A stretch of DNA of 64,000 nt from DASXVX01 sp036504075 (GTDB lineage Bacteria > Bacillota > Sulfobacillia > Symbiobacteriales > Symbiobacteriaceae). Both the position numbers and the translations under genes were made by a program. Positions 40,561 through 48,922 of this stretch are shown here, in pieces (position 1 is the first letter of the stretch; each line of letters begins with the position of its first letter). The stretch lies in assembly GCA_036504075.1 (NCBI GenBank), contig DASXVX010000013.1, positions 62,001-126,000 on the forward strand, given 5' to 3'. The notes beneath the pieces were generated by a model. The model saw nothing but the letters and a program-made list of their open reading frames with translations. It did no database searches and had not been told where the DNA came from.

Positions 40561-42273
40561 GTGTTCAATAAACTGTTCAAAAGCACTCCACGCAAAGAGG
40601 AACTGCCGGGCGCGCCGTCTTCGGTACCCGACTTTGGCGATCTGGGGGATAACGGGTGGGTGGAATTGACCGGGGGCCGGCTGGTGGCGCACGACCCGGT
40701 GGGTGACGGCCGGTTTGCCACCATTTCGGCCGAAGGACCCGTCCGGGTCTGGATCAACGGCGAGGACGTGTCGGGCGTCTCCGTCGTCACGTCCGGCGAT
40801 GAGATTCGCTGGGAGTTGAACTCGGACCCCGGCAGCTTCGCCGAAATCACCCTTGCCGACGACGGCATGTCCGCGACCATGAAGGTCACGTCCGACGCCA
40901 TCCGTCTGCCCGACACCATCACCCTGTCCGGGCAGGCACCCGCAGTGGTTCGGCCGGGGTACTCGCCGCGGGCGCGGCAGCGGATCGGATCGCCCAAACA
41001 GCATATTTTGGACCAGATGGCGGTCCTGGGTATTACTGCCGGTATTGACGAAGCGGCGATCGACCGCGAGCTGGCCGACCCGACCGGCCGCCCGGCGGTC
41101 ATCGCCCGCGGGCAGGAAGCCGTGCCGTTCCGGTCGGGCCGGTGGGTCTGGCGGCTGAACGAATGGGCCCTGACCGAACCCGGGCAGGTCGTGGCAATCA
41201 GCGAAGGCGGCCAGCCGGCCAAGCCGCGCACGACTGTGCAGGGCGAAACCGTGCACGTCTACCAGCAGCCGGCGGAGGCCGAGGGCTTCCTGGCCGGCAA
41301 GGGGACCCGCCTGGTCGGCGGCACCCGCATCGTGGCTGCCATGGCGGGCCGGGCGCACCGGGTACCGATGAACGGGGCTTTCCAGGTCGACATCGTGCCG
41401 GTACAAACGCTGAATGGCTCGGTGGATGGCGAGTTGTCCGCCAAAGCGGACATCATCGTGCGCGGCAATGTGCTCAATGCCAAAATCACCACGCCGGGCG
41501 AAATCCTGGTGACGGGCAGCGTGGAGAAAAGCGAACTGCGGGCCGAGGGCATTGTCATTTTGGGCGACGTTTTCCAGACGCTGCTGATGACGCTGCCGAC
41601 CGGTCACTACCTGCCGCTCAAGGCGGAACTGCAGTTCATTCAGCACCGGGTCATCGGGCTGAGGCGGCTCCTGGAAGGCGACCGGCACCTGCGGGAGCAG
41701 CTTCTGAAAGACATGGCCATCTTCGTTCGGGCGCTGCGGCGACGGGCCGACGAGATGGGTGTCGATCATCCGGCTTTCCAGAAAGTCATGGCCGACCTCG
41801 CCCGCACGTTCAGCACGCTGGACGGCGGCTCGGTCTTCACCCTGGCCACGGCGGACGTGGTCCTGAGCCAGCTGGAGGCAATGTTGAACGCCCCCACGCC
41901 GGCAGGCGGCAGCGGGGGCGTTTCGGCCCGGTCTATGGCCCACGGGCGAGTATGGGCGGCCGGGGACGTCGAGGTGGAGGACCGGTGCTCGGGCTGCTCC
42001 ATCTACGCCGGCGGCTCGATGCGCACGCCGCCGGCGGCGGTGGTCACGCAGTCGGACATCGTGGCCGGCGAGCAGGTCCAGGCGGGCATTTTGGCCACCA
42101 TGAATGGGGCCACGCCGGTCACCATCCGGGCCCGGCGGGCCGAGGTGGAAGAGGTCCAGCCAGGGGCGGCGTTTGAGTTCGGGGCGAGCCGGCGGGACTT
42201 CAAGGTGGACAAGGGCCGCACCATGGCGGGGATCAACGCCAGTGGTCAGATTTTAGTAAAGCATGTCAGTTAG
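40561..42273 (+). CDS. FapA/DUF342-family polymer-forming protein
   Basis: A 570-residue FapA-type protein: an N-terminal domain (EGPVRVWINGEDVSG...), a right-handed beta-helix (GSVDGELSAKADIIVRGNVLNAKITTPGEILVTGSVEKSELRAEGIVILGDV), a coiled-coil central part, then a second helix (HGRVWAAGDVEVEDRCSGCSIYAGGSM). Family members influence flagella assembly or cell envelope development; the exact role here is unknown. GTG 40561 lies 6 bases after GGAAGGTGG. It is followed by a terminator fused to R1 copy 3. Confidence 0.85.
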   Translation: MFNKLFKSTPRKEELPGAPSSVPDFGDLGDNGWVELTGGRLVAHDPVGDGRFATISAEGPVRVWINGEDVSGVSVVTSGDEIRWELNSDPGSFAEITLADDGMSATMKVTSDAIRLPDTITLSGQAPAVVRPGYSPRARQRIGSPKQHILDQMAVLGITAGIDEAAIDRELADPTGRPAVIARGQEAVPFRSGRWVWRLNEWALTEPGQVVAISEGGQPAKPRTTVQGETVHVYQQPAEAEGFLAGKGTRLVGGTRIVAAMAGRAHRVPMNGAFQVDIVPVQTLNGSVDGELSAKADIIVRGNVLNAKITTPGEILVTGSVEKSELRAEGIVILGDVFQTLLMTLPTGHYLPLKAELQFIQHRVIGLRRLLEGDRHLREQLLKDMAIFVRALRRRADEMGVDHPAFQKVMADLARTFSTLDGGSVFTLATADVVLSQLEAMLNAPTPAGGSGGVSARSMAHGRVWAAGDVEVEDRCSGCSIYAGGSMRTPPAAVVTQSDIVAGEQVQAGILATMNGATPVTIRARRAEVEEVQPGAAFEFGASRRDFKVDKGRTMAGINASGQILVKHVS

Positions 42274-42601
42274 GGTTGTGGTTGCGGTCGCGTCCGCTGC
42301 ATAGTGGCCCGCCCCGGTAGACGGGCGCCCCGTCCGGGGGCCTCGTCCTGCCGGGGCGGCTTATTTTTGAATGATTCTCGCCGCCCGGGGCTTACTCGCT
42401 AATTTGTAGGCGAAGTATGTCGTTGTCGCTCCTTCGCGCCCGTGCGGCTGCGAATCTTTAACTTTCGCCCCTACGCATTCCTGCGACCCCCGGCCGGCTC
42501 GCCTCCCTTGGCGCCACTATGCAGCTGAGTAGACCCGTTTTTCTGACCACGTCGTTTCTTTTTGCGCGGGGACGGGGGCACGTGGCACGCGGCAGGTCGG
42601 T
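42274..42601. other. Gap between fapA-like gene and hemL: terminator plus R1 repeat
   Basis: A GC-rich terminator (CCGCCCCGG near 42308 pairing with CCGGGGCGG near 42350, then CTTATTTTT) leads into R1 copy 3 at 42371. No credible gene; remaining sequence up to 42601 shows nothing else recognised. Confidence 0.65.
42371..42508. repeat. R1 dispersed intergenic repeat, copy 3
   Basis: ATGATTCTCGCCGC (42371-42384), then GTAGGCGAAGTATGTCGTTG, GCGGCTGCGAATCTTTAACT, a diverged CGCCCCTACGCATTCCTGCGA and a CCCCCGGCCGG end leading to GCCTCCCTT, which R1 copy 4 shares. Confidence 0.8.
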
Positions 42602-43897
42602 CTAGCCGTTCATCCTGGAAAAAACTTGTTCCGCGACCGCCAGCGTGTCGTCCAGATCGGCCCGGCTGTGCTGGATGGAGATCATCCAGGCCTCGAAGCG
42701 GCTCGGGGCCAGGCAGACGCCCCGGTCCAGGAAGCCCCGGAACATCCGGGCGAACTGCTCCTTGTCGCTGCTTTCGGCGTCCGCATAGTTCACCACCGGC
42801 TGATTCGTGAAGAAAATGGTGAACATCGAGCCGCACCGGCCCACCTGGACCGTGTGGCCGTGCTTTCGGGCGATCTTCATCAGGCCGTCGGACAGGTACT
42901 TGCCGTCGTTCTCCAGCCGGTCGTACACGCCCGGGCGGCCCAGAATGTCCAGGGCTTTCAGGCCAACCTGGACGCTCAACGGGTTGCCGGCCAGCGTACC
43001 GGCCTGGTACGCCGGACCCAGCGGGGCTACATAGTCCATGATCTCGGCCTTGCCGCCGTAGGCGCCCAGGGCGACCCCGCCGCCGATCACCTTGCCCAGC
43101 GTCGTGATGTCCGGCGTGACCCCCAGCAGATTTTGCGCGCCGCCGTAACAGACCCGGAAGGCCGTGATCACCTCGTCGAAAATCAATAGGGCGCCGTGCT
43201 TGTGCGTCAGGTCCCGGACCCCTTCCAGATAGCCCGGCCCCGGCATCACAATGCCGAAGTTGCCGACAATCGGCTCCGTAATCACCGCCGCCACCTGCGG
43301 CCCCCAGGCCGCCAGGGCTGCCTCCAGCGCCGTCAGGTCGTTATACGGGACCGTGATCACATCCTGCGCCACTGCCTCCGTCACGCCCGCCGAGTCCGGC
43401 TGGCCCAGCTGGCTGGGGCCGGAGCCTGCGGCGATCAGAGCGAAGTCGGAATGGCCGTGGTAGCAGCCTGCCATTTTGATCAGCTTCGGCCGGCCGGTGA
43501 ACGCTCTGGCCACTCGGACCGCACTCATGACCGCCTCCGTCCCCGAAGAGACGAATCGCACCCGCTCCAGCCCCGGCATGGCTGCGTTCAGCCTGTCCGC
43601 CAGCTCGACCTCCCACGGGGTCGGCGTGCCGAAGAGCGTCCCGTTCTGCGCGACGCGGATCACTTCCGCCGCGATTTCCGGGTGGGCGTGGCCCAGTATG
43701 CCCGGACCGTAGGCCGCCAGGTAGTCAACGTATCGGTTTCCGTCCACGTCCCACAGGTATGCACCCTGGCCCCGGGACATGAAGACCGGGGCGCCGCCCC
43801 CCACGGCCTTGAAAGAGCGGGCCGGGCTGTTGACTCCACCTACAATATGAACGACGGCCTTTTTGTAGTAAGCTTCAGATTGTACGTACCGAGACAA
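42602..43897 (-). CDS. hemL: Glutamate-1-semialdehyde 2,1-aminomutase HemL
   Basis: A 431-residue PLP enzyme that makes 5-aminolevulinate for tetrapyrroles, including the corrin needed by EutBC. The N-terminal VGGVNSPARSFKAVGG, AAYGPGILGHAHPE, SSGTEAVMSAVRVARAFTGR, DEVITAFR and the PLP-lysine motif TTLGKVIGGG are typical of HemL. TTG 43897 stands 7 bases from AAAGGAGG; the longer frame lacks a site. There are no other heme genes nearby. Confidence 0.95.
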   Translation of the reverse strand: MSRYVQSEAYYKKAVVHIVGGVNSPARSFKAVGGGAPVFMSRGQGAYLWDVDGNRYVDYLAAYGPGILGHAHPEIAAEVIRVAQNGTLFGTPTPWEVELADRLNAAMPGLERVRFVSSGTEAVMSAVRVARAFTGRPKLIKMAGCYHGHSDFALIAAGSGPSQLGQPDSAGVTEAVAQDVITVPYNDLTALEAALAAWGPQVAAVITEPIVGNFGIVMPGPGYLEGVRDLTHKHGALLIFDEVITAFRVCYGGAQNLLGVTPDITTLGKVIGGGVALGAYGGKAEIMDYVAPLGPAYQAGTLAGNPLSVQVGLKALDILGRPGVYDRLENDGKYLSDGLMKIARKHGHTVQVGRCGSMFTIFFTNQPVVNYADAESSDKEQFARMFRGFLDRGVCLAPSRFEAWMISIQHSRADLDDTLAVAEQVFSRMNG

Positions 43898-43951
43898 TGT
43901 GGGACCTCCTTTGTGTGTGCAGGGCAAGCCGCCCATCATTTAGCACCGCGA

Positions 43952-44018
43952 GTCACAAAGCCAACGTTGGTCGATCGACTTGCGCAGAGCTCCCGTCGTG
44001 TTGACTCTTCGAGTCGCC
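43952..44018. repeat. R2 dispersed intergenic repeat, copy A
   Basis: GTCACAAAGCC at 43952, ending GTGTTGACTC near 44007, sharing a core TCGACTTGCG(C/T)AGAGCT with copy B at 58915. Outer parts are imperfect inverted repeats. It lies between the divergent hemL and panE-like genes. Confidence 0.75.
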
Positions 44019-44049
44019 AAGCAAAGAACCCCTGAGGAGGCTGACACAC

Positions 44050-44937
44050 ATGCGCATCGCCATCATGGGTACCGGGGCCACCGGCTCATTTTACGGCGCC
44101 AAACTCGCTCGGGCCGGGTACGACGTCACGTTCATCGCCAGGGGGGCGCACCTGAAGGTGCTTCAGGCCCACGGCCTGAAAGTCACCGGCCAGGAGGAGT
44201 TCTCCGTACCGCAAGTCCGGGCCGTCGCCAGCCCGACGGAAGCCGGAACCATGGATGTGATCCTCTTTTGCGTGAAAGCCTACGATACCGACGAAGCCGC
44301 CCGCCTCATCGTCCCGATGATTGGACCGGACACCATGGTCGTGCCCATCCAGAACGGCGTCAACAGCTACCACGAGATCGGTGACGTAGTGGGTCTGGAC
44401 CATGTGGTGGGCGGCATCTGCCGCATCTCCGTCGAAATCCCGGTCCCCGGCACCGTTCAGCTAAACAGCCCGTTCAAGGAGATCCTCTTCGGCGAGATGG
44501 ACGGCTCCGCCAGCGCCCGCACGGCAGCCTTCGCCGCTGTCCTGGAAAAGGCGGAGATTCCGCACCGGGTCTCCGCCCATGTCCAGGTGGAGCTCTGGAA
44601 GAAGTTCATCTTTATCACGGCCATGAGCGCCCTCACCGGCGCCACCCGGTCGCCCATCGGGCCCATTCGGGAGTGCCCCGAGACGTTTGCGCTGTACGGC
44701 CGCGTGGCCGCCGAAGTCGTCAAGCTCGACAGCAGCATCCCCGACGAACTGATCGCCCAGGCCCGGGCGTTTGCCGCCGGCATGAAGGCATCGCTCCTCG
44801 TTGACCTGGAGCGGGGCCGCCGGACCGAAGTGGAAACGCTGCAAGGTACCGTGGTCGTGCTGGGCAAGAAGCACGGCATCCCGACGCCGGTCACCGAAGT
44901 GCTCTACGCTCTCATCAAGCTGCACCAACCGAAGTAA
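44050..44937 (+). CDS. panE: 2-dehydropantoate 2-reductase (PanE/ApbA family)
   Basis: A 295-residue NADPH-dependent reductase for ketopantoate, the coenzyme A route. The Rossmann motif is IAIMGTGATGSFYGAKLARAG; later family stretches include FCVKAYDTDEAA, PIQNGVN, the catalytic-lysine region VQVELWKKFIFITAMSALT, and a C-terminal REVE-like RGRRTEVETLQGTVV. Several PanE-like paralogues with other substrates exist, so the exact role is likely but not certain. Confidence 0.88.
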   Translation: MRIAIMGTGATGSFYGAKLARAGYDVTFIARGAHLKVLQAHGLKVTGQEEFSVPQVRAVASPTEAGTMDVILFCVKAYDTDEAARLIVPMIGPDTMVVPIQNGVNSYHEIGDVVGLDHVVGGICRISVEIPVPGTVQLNSPFKEILFGEMDGSASARTAAFAAVLEKAEIPHRVSAHVQVELWKKFIFITAMSALTGATRSPIGPIRECPETFALYGRVAAEVVKLDSSIPDELIAQARAFAAGMKASLLVDLERGRRTEVETLQGTVVVLGKKHGIPTPVTEVLYALIKLHQPK

Positions 44938-44943
44938 CGCTCC

Positions 44944-45044
44944 GGGGATACTTCCTCGCTCCCCGGCGGCTTGCGCCGCCGAACGTCGCTTCGGGAAGTA
45001 TCCCCTGCGCTCCGTTTCCGGCCACCCCCTCCGCCCGGAGGGGG
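44944..45044. terminator. Double hairpin: long inverted repeat and GC terminator
   Basis: GGGGATACTTCC (44944-44955) and GGAAGTATCCCC (44994-45005) are perfect 12-bp arms enclosing an inner GGCGGCTTGCGCCGCC-type hairpin. A second stem, CCCCCTCC/GGAGGGGG (45025-45044), follows. They lie between convergent genes. Confidence 0.75.
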
Positions 45045-45055
45045 TCATGCTTTTA

Positions 45056-45772
45056 TCAGACCTTGGCAGCCACCGCGGCCGCCGTCCGGCGGACGAATTC
45101 GTCCGGGTCGCCGTGCAAGGCGGCGATGCGAACCTTGACTTCCGGGGAGCGATGGGGCAGCTTATCCAATGCGAGGATCGCCGCCCGGCGGACGTCCCGG
45201 TCCGGGTCAGCCAGCCGCTCCGCCAGAGGGCTTTCGACCTCAGCATATTCGCCCATGGCCCCCAGGCAGTAGGCGGCCATTTTTCGGGCCAGCGGGTTTT
45301 CCGACCGCAGCGCCGCCACCGCCATCGACACCGCTTCCGGATGGCTCCGTCCCAGCTGCAGGCTGAAACCTGCCGCCGCCCAGCGCACATCCCGGTCTTC
45401 GGCGCCCATAGCGCCGCTGAGGGCGCCGTCCATCTCCGGGAACCAGCAGCCCAGCCGCGCCGCGACGATGGCGGCGCCCCAGGCCCGCCACGCATCCGGA
45501 TCGGACATGGCCTGCCGCAGGGCCGGCGTCACCTCGCCCGACTGGTAGGCCAAAAACTGCAGGCATTCGGCGGCGTGGACTTGCACGCCCTTGTGCCGGT
45601 CCCCGATGGCGCGCATGAGCGCCGGCAGCAACGTGACCACCACCGGTTCCCAGTCGGCGCGGCTCCCCTCCAGTTCCGTCCGGAAAACCGCTTCGCAGGC
45701 CGCAGCGGCCCCCAGCCGCACCGCCGGGTCCCCGTCCGCCAGCCCGGTGCAAATTCGCTCCAGATCGTGCAT
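45056..45772 (-). CDS. HEAT-repeat protein
   Basis: About 238 residues made of HEAT-like helical repeats (DPAVRLGAAAACEAV, HKGVQVHAAECLQFL, DRDVRWAAAGFSLQL, NPLARKMAAYCLGAM, DRDVRRAAILALDKL, PDEFVRRTAAAVAAKV). Such proteins are protein-protein scaffolds; some are phycobilin-lyase-like. No partner can be named. ATG 45772 is preferred (GGGGGATG upstream); the longer frame adds a basic, unlikely N-terminus. Confidence 0.8.
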   Translation of the reverse strand: MHDLERICTGLADGDPAVRLGAAAACEAVFRTELEGSRADWEPVVVTLLPALMRAIGDRHKGVQVHAAECLQFLAYQSGEVTPALRQAMSDPDAWRAWGAAIVAARLGCWFPEMDGALSGAMGAEDRDVRWAAAGFSLQLGRSHPEAVSMAVAALRSENPLARKMAAYCLGAMGEYAEVESPLAERLADPDRDVRRAAILALDKLPHRSPEVKVRIAALHGDPDEFVRRTAAAVAAKV

Positions 45773-45875
45773 CCAGGCATCCCCCGCCTTGCCAGAACTG
45801 CTCTCTTTATCATAGCCTTCCCGGCGGCCCCGTGCCAGGGACCGCCGCACGCTTCGGCGAAGTCACCAGAGCGAG

Positions 45876-46562
45876 GTGAAAGTGTTGACCACCAAACGCG
45901 TTCCGGCCCAGGCGATTCTGGAGCGCCTGAGCCAAATGTACCCCGACGCCAAGTGCGCCCTGGAACACGAGACGCCCTTTGAACTGCTGGTCGCGACGGT
46001 CCTGTCGGCCCAGTGTACCGACGTCCGGGTCAACATTGTGACCCGGCGGATGTTTCCGACCCACAACCGGCCCGAGCACTTCGCCGGCGCCACGCCCGAC
46101 CAGATCGGCGAGATGATCCGGGACTGCGGCCTCTGGCAGACCAAGGCGAAGAACATCCACGCTGCGTCTCGGTTGATCCTGGAGCAGCACCACGGCGAAG
46201 TCCCCCGGACCATGGCAGAGCTAATCCAGCTACCCGGCGTTGGCCGGAAGACGGCCAATGTCGTGCTCGCCAACGCGTTTGGCGTGCCCGCGATCGCCGT
46301 GGATACCCATGTGCTCCGGGTTTCCAACCGGCTCGGCCTGGCAAAGGCGGAAACCCCGGAGGAGACGGAGCAACAGCTCATGCGCCGCATCCCCAAACAC
46401 CAGTGGTCGGCCGCCCACCACTGGCTGATCCACCATGGCCGCCAGGTCTGCGCAGCCCGCAAGCCCCGGTGCGGCGAATGCCCCCTGCTGGAGTTTTGCC
46501 GATACGGGCAGACCACACCAGCCGGGCAAACCCCTTCCAGCATCCTCCGTGAAACGAAATAA
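45876..46562 (+). CDS. nth: Endonuclease III (DNA glycosylase/AP lyase) Nth
   Basis: A 228-residue base-excision repair enzyme removing oxidised pyrimidines. Helix-hairpin-helix LPGVGRKTANVVL includes the catalytic lysine; the catalytic Asp is in VDTHVLRVSNRLG; the [4Fe-4S] loop is C-x6-C-x2-C-x5-C (CAARKPRCGECPLLEFC). GTG 45876 start; GTG 45882 is an alternative. Full-length and standard. Confidence 0.95.
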   Translation: MKVLTTKRVPAQAILERLSQMYPDAKCALEHETPFELLVATVLSAQCTDVRVNIVTRRMFPTHNRPEHFAGATPDQIGEMIRDCGLWQTKAKNIHAASRLILEQHHGEVPRTMAELIQLPGVGRKTANVVLANAFGVPAIAVDTHVLRVSNRLGLAKAETPEETEQQLMRRIPKHQWSAAHHWLIHHGRQVCAARKPRCGECPLLEFCRYGQTTPAGQTPSSILRETK

Positions 46563-46615
46563 AGGATTATACATGCCTCTAAGGAACTTCTCAGTTCCGG
46601 GAGGCGAATCTCGCC

Positions 46616-47701
46616 GTGCTAGTGCAGAAGCACCTGTTCAACACCCCCAAGCTCGATCTGGATATCGGGCAATCCATCCGCGCGACGGTGGGGTACGAGA
46701 CTTATGGGCAACTCAGTCCCGCCCGGGATAACGCGATCCTGATCTGCCACTACTTCAGCGGCACCAGTCACGCAGCCGGACGCTACCATCCCGACGATGC
46801 CGAGCCGGGCTGGTGGGACGCGCTCGTCGGGCCGGGGAAGGCGTTCGACACCAACCGCTACTTCGTCATCGCCATCGACACCCTCTGCAACCTGAACGTC
46901 CGGAACCCGCTCGTCATCACCACCGGTCCGGCCACCGTCGACCTTGCCACCGGCCTGCCCTATGGCGATCAGTTCCCACAGGTCACGATTCGGGACAACG
47001 TGCGGCTTCAGCACCAGCTACTGGCCTCCCTGGGCATCGAGAGCCTGGTGGCCGTGGCCGGCCCATCCATGGGCGGCTTTCAGGCGCTGGAGTGGGCCGT
47101 TACTTACCCGCACATGGTTGGCAAGGCCATCGCCGCTGTTTCTGCGCCCATCTGCCCGCCCGTCTTTGCCCTGGCATACTGCCAGGCCTGTATGGACGCC
47201 ATTGTCGCCGACCCCGTGAACGGCCTGGTCAGGGCCGCCCGGCTTATGACCACCCTGGCCCGCAGCGATACCTGGATTACCGGCATATGGGGCCGCAAGA
47301 CCGCAGCGGGTTCTGCACACCCCTGGGCCGACCGGGAGGGCCGTTTCGCCTTTCAGTCCGAAATGGAAACCGTTGCGAGGCAGCGGGCACAACTGTTTGA
47401 TGCCAATCACTTCATCTATACGGCCCGCGCCTGTATTCTCCACGACATTGGGTACGGAAACCGGGGTATCGAGGTCGCCGCGCAGAAAATCCAGGCCGCA
47501 GTACTCATGCTCCCGGTAACCAGCGACCTCATTTTCGCGCCCGAAGCCAGCCAGTCGTTCGTGGAACTCATCAAATCACACGGCGGATTAGCCGAGGTGT
47601 TCCCCATTGCATCCCCGAACGGTCACCTGGCCGCCATCACGGAAGCCGGAAGGCTCGCGGAGCCCATCGCCCGCTTTCTCAGCCGCGGGGAACTTCACTA
47701 A
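46616..47701 (+). CDS. MetX-like alpha/beta hydrolase (homoserine O-acetyltransferase family)
   Basis: A 361-residue protein of the homoserine acetyltransferase superfamily: HYFSGTSHAAGRYHPDDAEPGWWDALVGPGKAFDTNRYFVI, the nucleophile elbow GPSMGG (Ser151), and a C-terminal Asp/His pair (LPVTSDLIFAP, NGHLAAI). The usual NxLGGCxGSTGP stretch of true MetX is replaced by IDTLCNLNVRNPLVITTGP, so substrate or activity may differ. A methionine role is suggested by metY about 1.5 kb downstream. GTG 46616 start, not strongly supported by its ribosome site. Confidence 0.75.
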   Translation: MLVQKHLFNTPKLDLDIGQSIRATVGYETYGQLSPARDNAILICHYFSGTSHAAGRYHPDDAEPGWWDALVGPGKAFDTNRYFVIAIDTLCNLNVRNPLVITTGPATVDLATGLPYGDQFPQVTIRDNVRLQHQLLASLGIESLVAVAGPSMGGFQALEWAVTYPHMVGKAIAAVSAPICPPVFALAYCQACMDAIVADPVNGLVRAARLMTTLARSDTWITGIWGRKTAAGSAHPWADREGRFAFQSEMETVARQRAQLFDANHFIYTARACILHDIGYGNRGIEVAAQKIQAAVLMLPVTSDLIFAPEASQSFVELIKSHGGLAEVFPIASPNGHLAAITEAGRLAEPIARFLSRGELH

Positions 47702-47781
47702 CGCATCACCCCGAAGGGAAACGGACACCCTATGGCGAATCCAGAATGTGGTGAAACGCCACAGGGGGAGGGGGAGCGCAG

Positions 47782-48219
47782 GTGATACAAGTGGGAGAAC
47801 AGGCGCCTGATTTCACCCTGGAGAGCAACAACGGCACGTTTGTGCTGGCTTCACTCAAGGGCGAACAGAACGCTGTCATCATCTTCTACCCAAAAGACAA
47901 CACCCCGGGCTGAAACCGGCAACTCAGCGCCGCGCGTGACGCGGCGGCCGATTATGCAAAACGCAATGCCCAGGTGGTGGCCGTTAACCCGGGGACGATT
48001 GCCAGCCATGCCAAGTGGGCCGAAAAGTTCGGCTTCAACTTTCCCATTTGCCACGACCCCGACAAGCACGTGGCCGCCGCTTACGGCGCCCTGAACCTAC
48101 TAGGCGGTATCTCGCGGTGCGTCATCGTCGTCAACAAGCAGGGGAAAGCGACCTGGGTCAAGTCCGGCATGCCCGCGACCGAGGATATTCTGGCGGCATT
48201 GGACGCCATGGCCCAATAA
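47782..48219 (+). CDS. Selenocysteine-containing peroxiredoxin (Bcp/AhpE-type), in-frame TGA
   Basis: Reading through one TGA (47911-47913) gives a 145-residue thiol-peroxidase of the Bcp type: VGEQAPDFTLESNNG, then FYPKDNTPG-U-NRQLS, VVAVNPGTIASHAKWAEKFGFNFPICHDPD and GISRCVIVVNKQGK. The TGA replaces the peroxidatic cysteine of the family's FYPKDNTPGCT motif exactly (codon 44), and the reading frame stays intact on both sides, so it is read as selenocysteine rather than a mutation. No Cys stands five residues later, so the classical atypical 2-Cys resolver is missing. GTG 47782 follows GGGGGAGGGGGAG. Confidence 0.85.
47914..47946 (+). promoter_or_regulatory. Predicted bacterial SECIS hairpin
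   Basis: Immediately after the TGA, a 7-bp GC-rich stem (47928-47934 with 47940-47946) encloses the five-base loop CGTGA. The stem begins 14-15 bases after the TGA and the loop has GU, as in bacterial SECIS elements recognised by SelB. The element lies inside the coding sequence, as required in bacteria. Confidence 0.65.
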
Positions 48220-48247
48220 CCGGCACGAAAAAGGGAGGGCGGTTTCC

Positions 48248-48706
48248 GTGCCCATGGATCGAGTTCGCTTTGGCTCAGAGGTCGCCCCGAACCTGCCCGT
48301 GCGGGGGCGGTCCGAGCGGCCTGCCGGCCCGGCGGCCGCGGCCTTCAAGAATCAGCTCTCGACGGCCCACGCCGGCCAGTTCAACGAGCGCATCGAGAAA
48401 GGTCTGGCCGAAATCGAGCGGCTCGGCGACCGGCTGGCCGACAGTCAGACATTTGGCGACCTCAAGCAGTACAAGCAGGCCGTGGCCGTTCTGGTCCGGG
48501 ACCTCACCAACCACATGGTCCAGATTCGGACCGACCTGGACTGGGACACCCAGACCTGGGAGCAGCGCACGCTGGTCACCATCCGCCGGGTGGACGAAGA
48601 GCTGGAGAAGCTTACGAACCTCGTGCTCGACCAGGAGAAAGACCACCTGGCCATCCTGGACAAAATCGGGGAGATCCGGGGTCTCCTGCTCGATATGAAA
48701 ATGTAG
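48248..48706 (+). CDS. YaaR-family (DUF327) protein
   Basis: A 152-residue helical protein with FKNQLSTAHAGQFNERIEKGLAEIERLGDRLADSQTFGDLKQYKQAVAVLVRDLTNHMVQIRTDLDWD, the hallmark of the Firmicute YaaR family. Function unknown. GTG 48248, with AGGGAGGGCGG upstream. It follows the selenoprotein gene by 28 bases and may be co-transcribed. Confidence 0.85.
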   Translation: MPMDRVRFGSEVAPNLPVRGRSERPAGPAAAAFKNQLSTAHAGQFNERIEKGLAEIERLGDRLADSQTFGDLKQYKQAVAVLVRDLTNHMVQIRTDLDWDTQTWEQRTLVTIRRVDEELEKLTNLVLDQEKDHLAILDKIGEIRGLLLDMKM

Positions 48707-48865
48707 TGTGCTAATCGATACAGGTGAGCCGCCCAGTCTGTGCACGCCGTGCTGCACAGGTGGAGCGGCTCTTTACGTGTTCCTGGATCCCGGCGGGGGA
48801 GAACAGCCCGCCCGTGACCGGCAGAACCGCTGCCGAAAACTGTTCGCATTGAATAGTACAGTTTG

Positions 48866-48894
48866 TTGACAGGCCTTTCCGCTCGTGATAGGAT
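48866..48894 (+). promoter_or_regulatory. Housekeeping promoter of the SAM riboswitch-metY unit
   Basis: TTGACA (48866-48871), 17-base spacer, TAGGAT (48889-48894), located about 30 bases before the riboswitch aptamer. Confidence 0.85.
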
Positions 48895-48922
48895 GCATCC
48901 AATACAACCGAATACAAGGTGA

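Noticed and set aside
47974..48219. A truncated 81-residue peroxiredoxin gene starting at an internal codon
   Set aside because: The upstream half is intact in the same frame and joined through a TGA exactly at the catalytic cysteine with a SECIS-like hairpin, which fits a full-length selenoprotein better.
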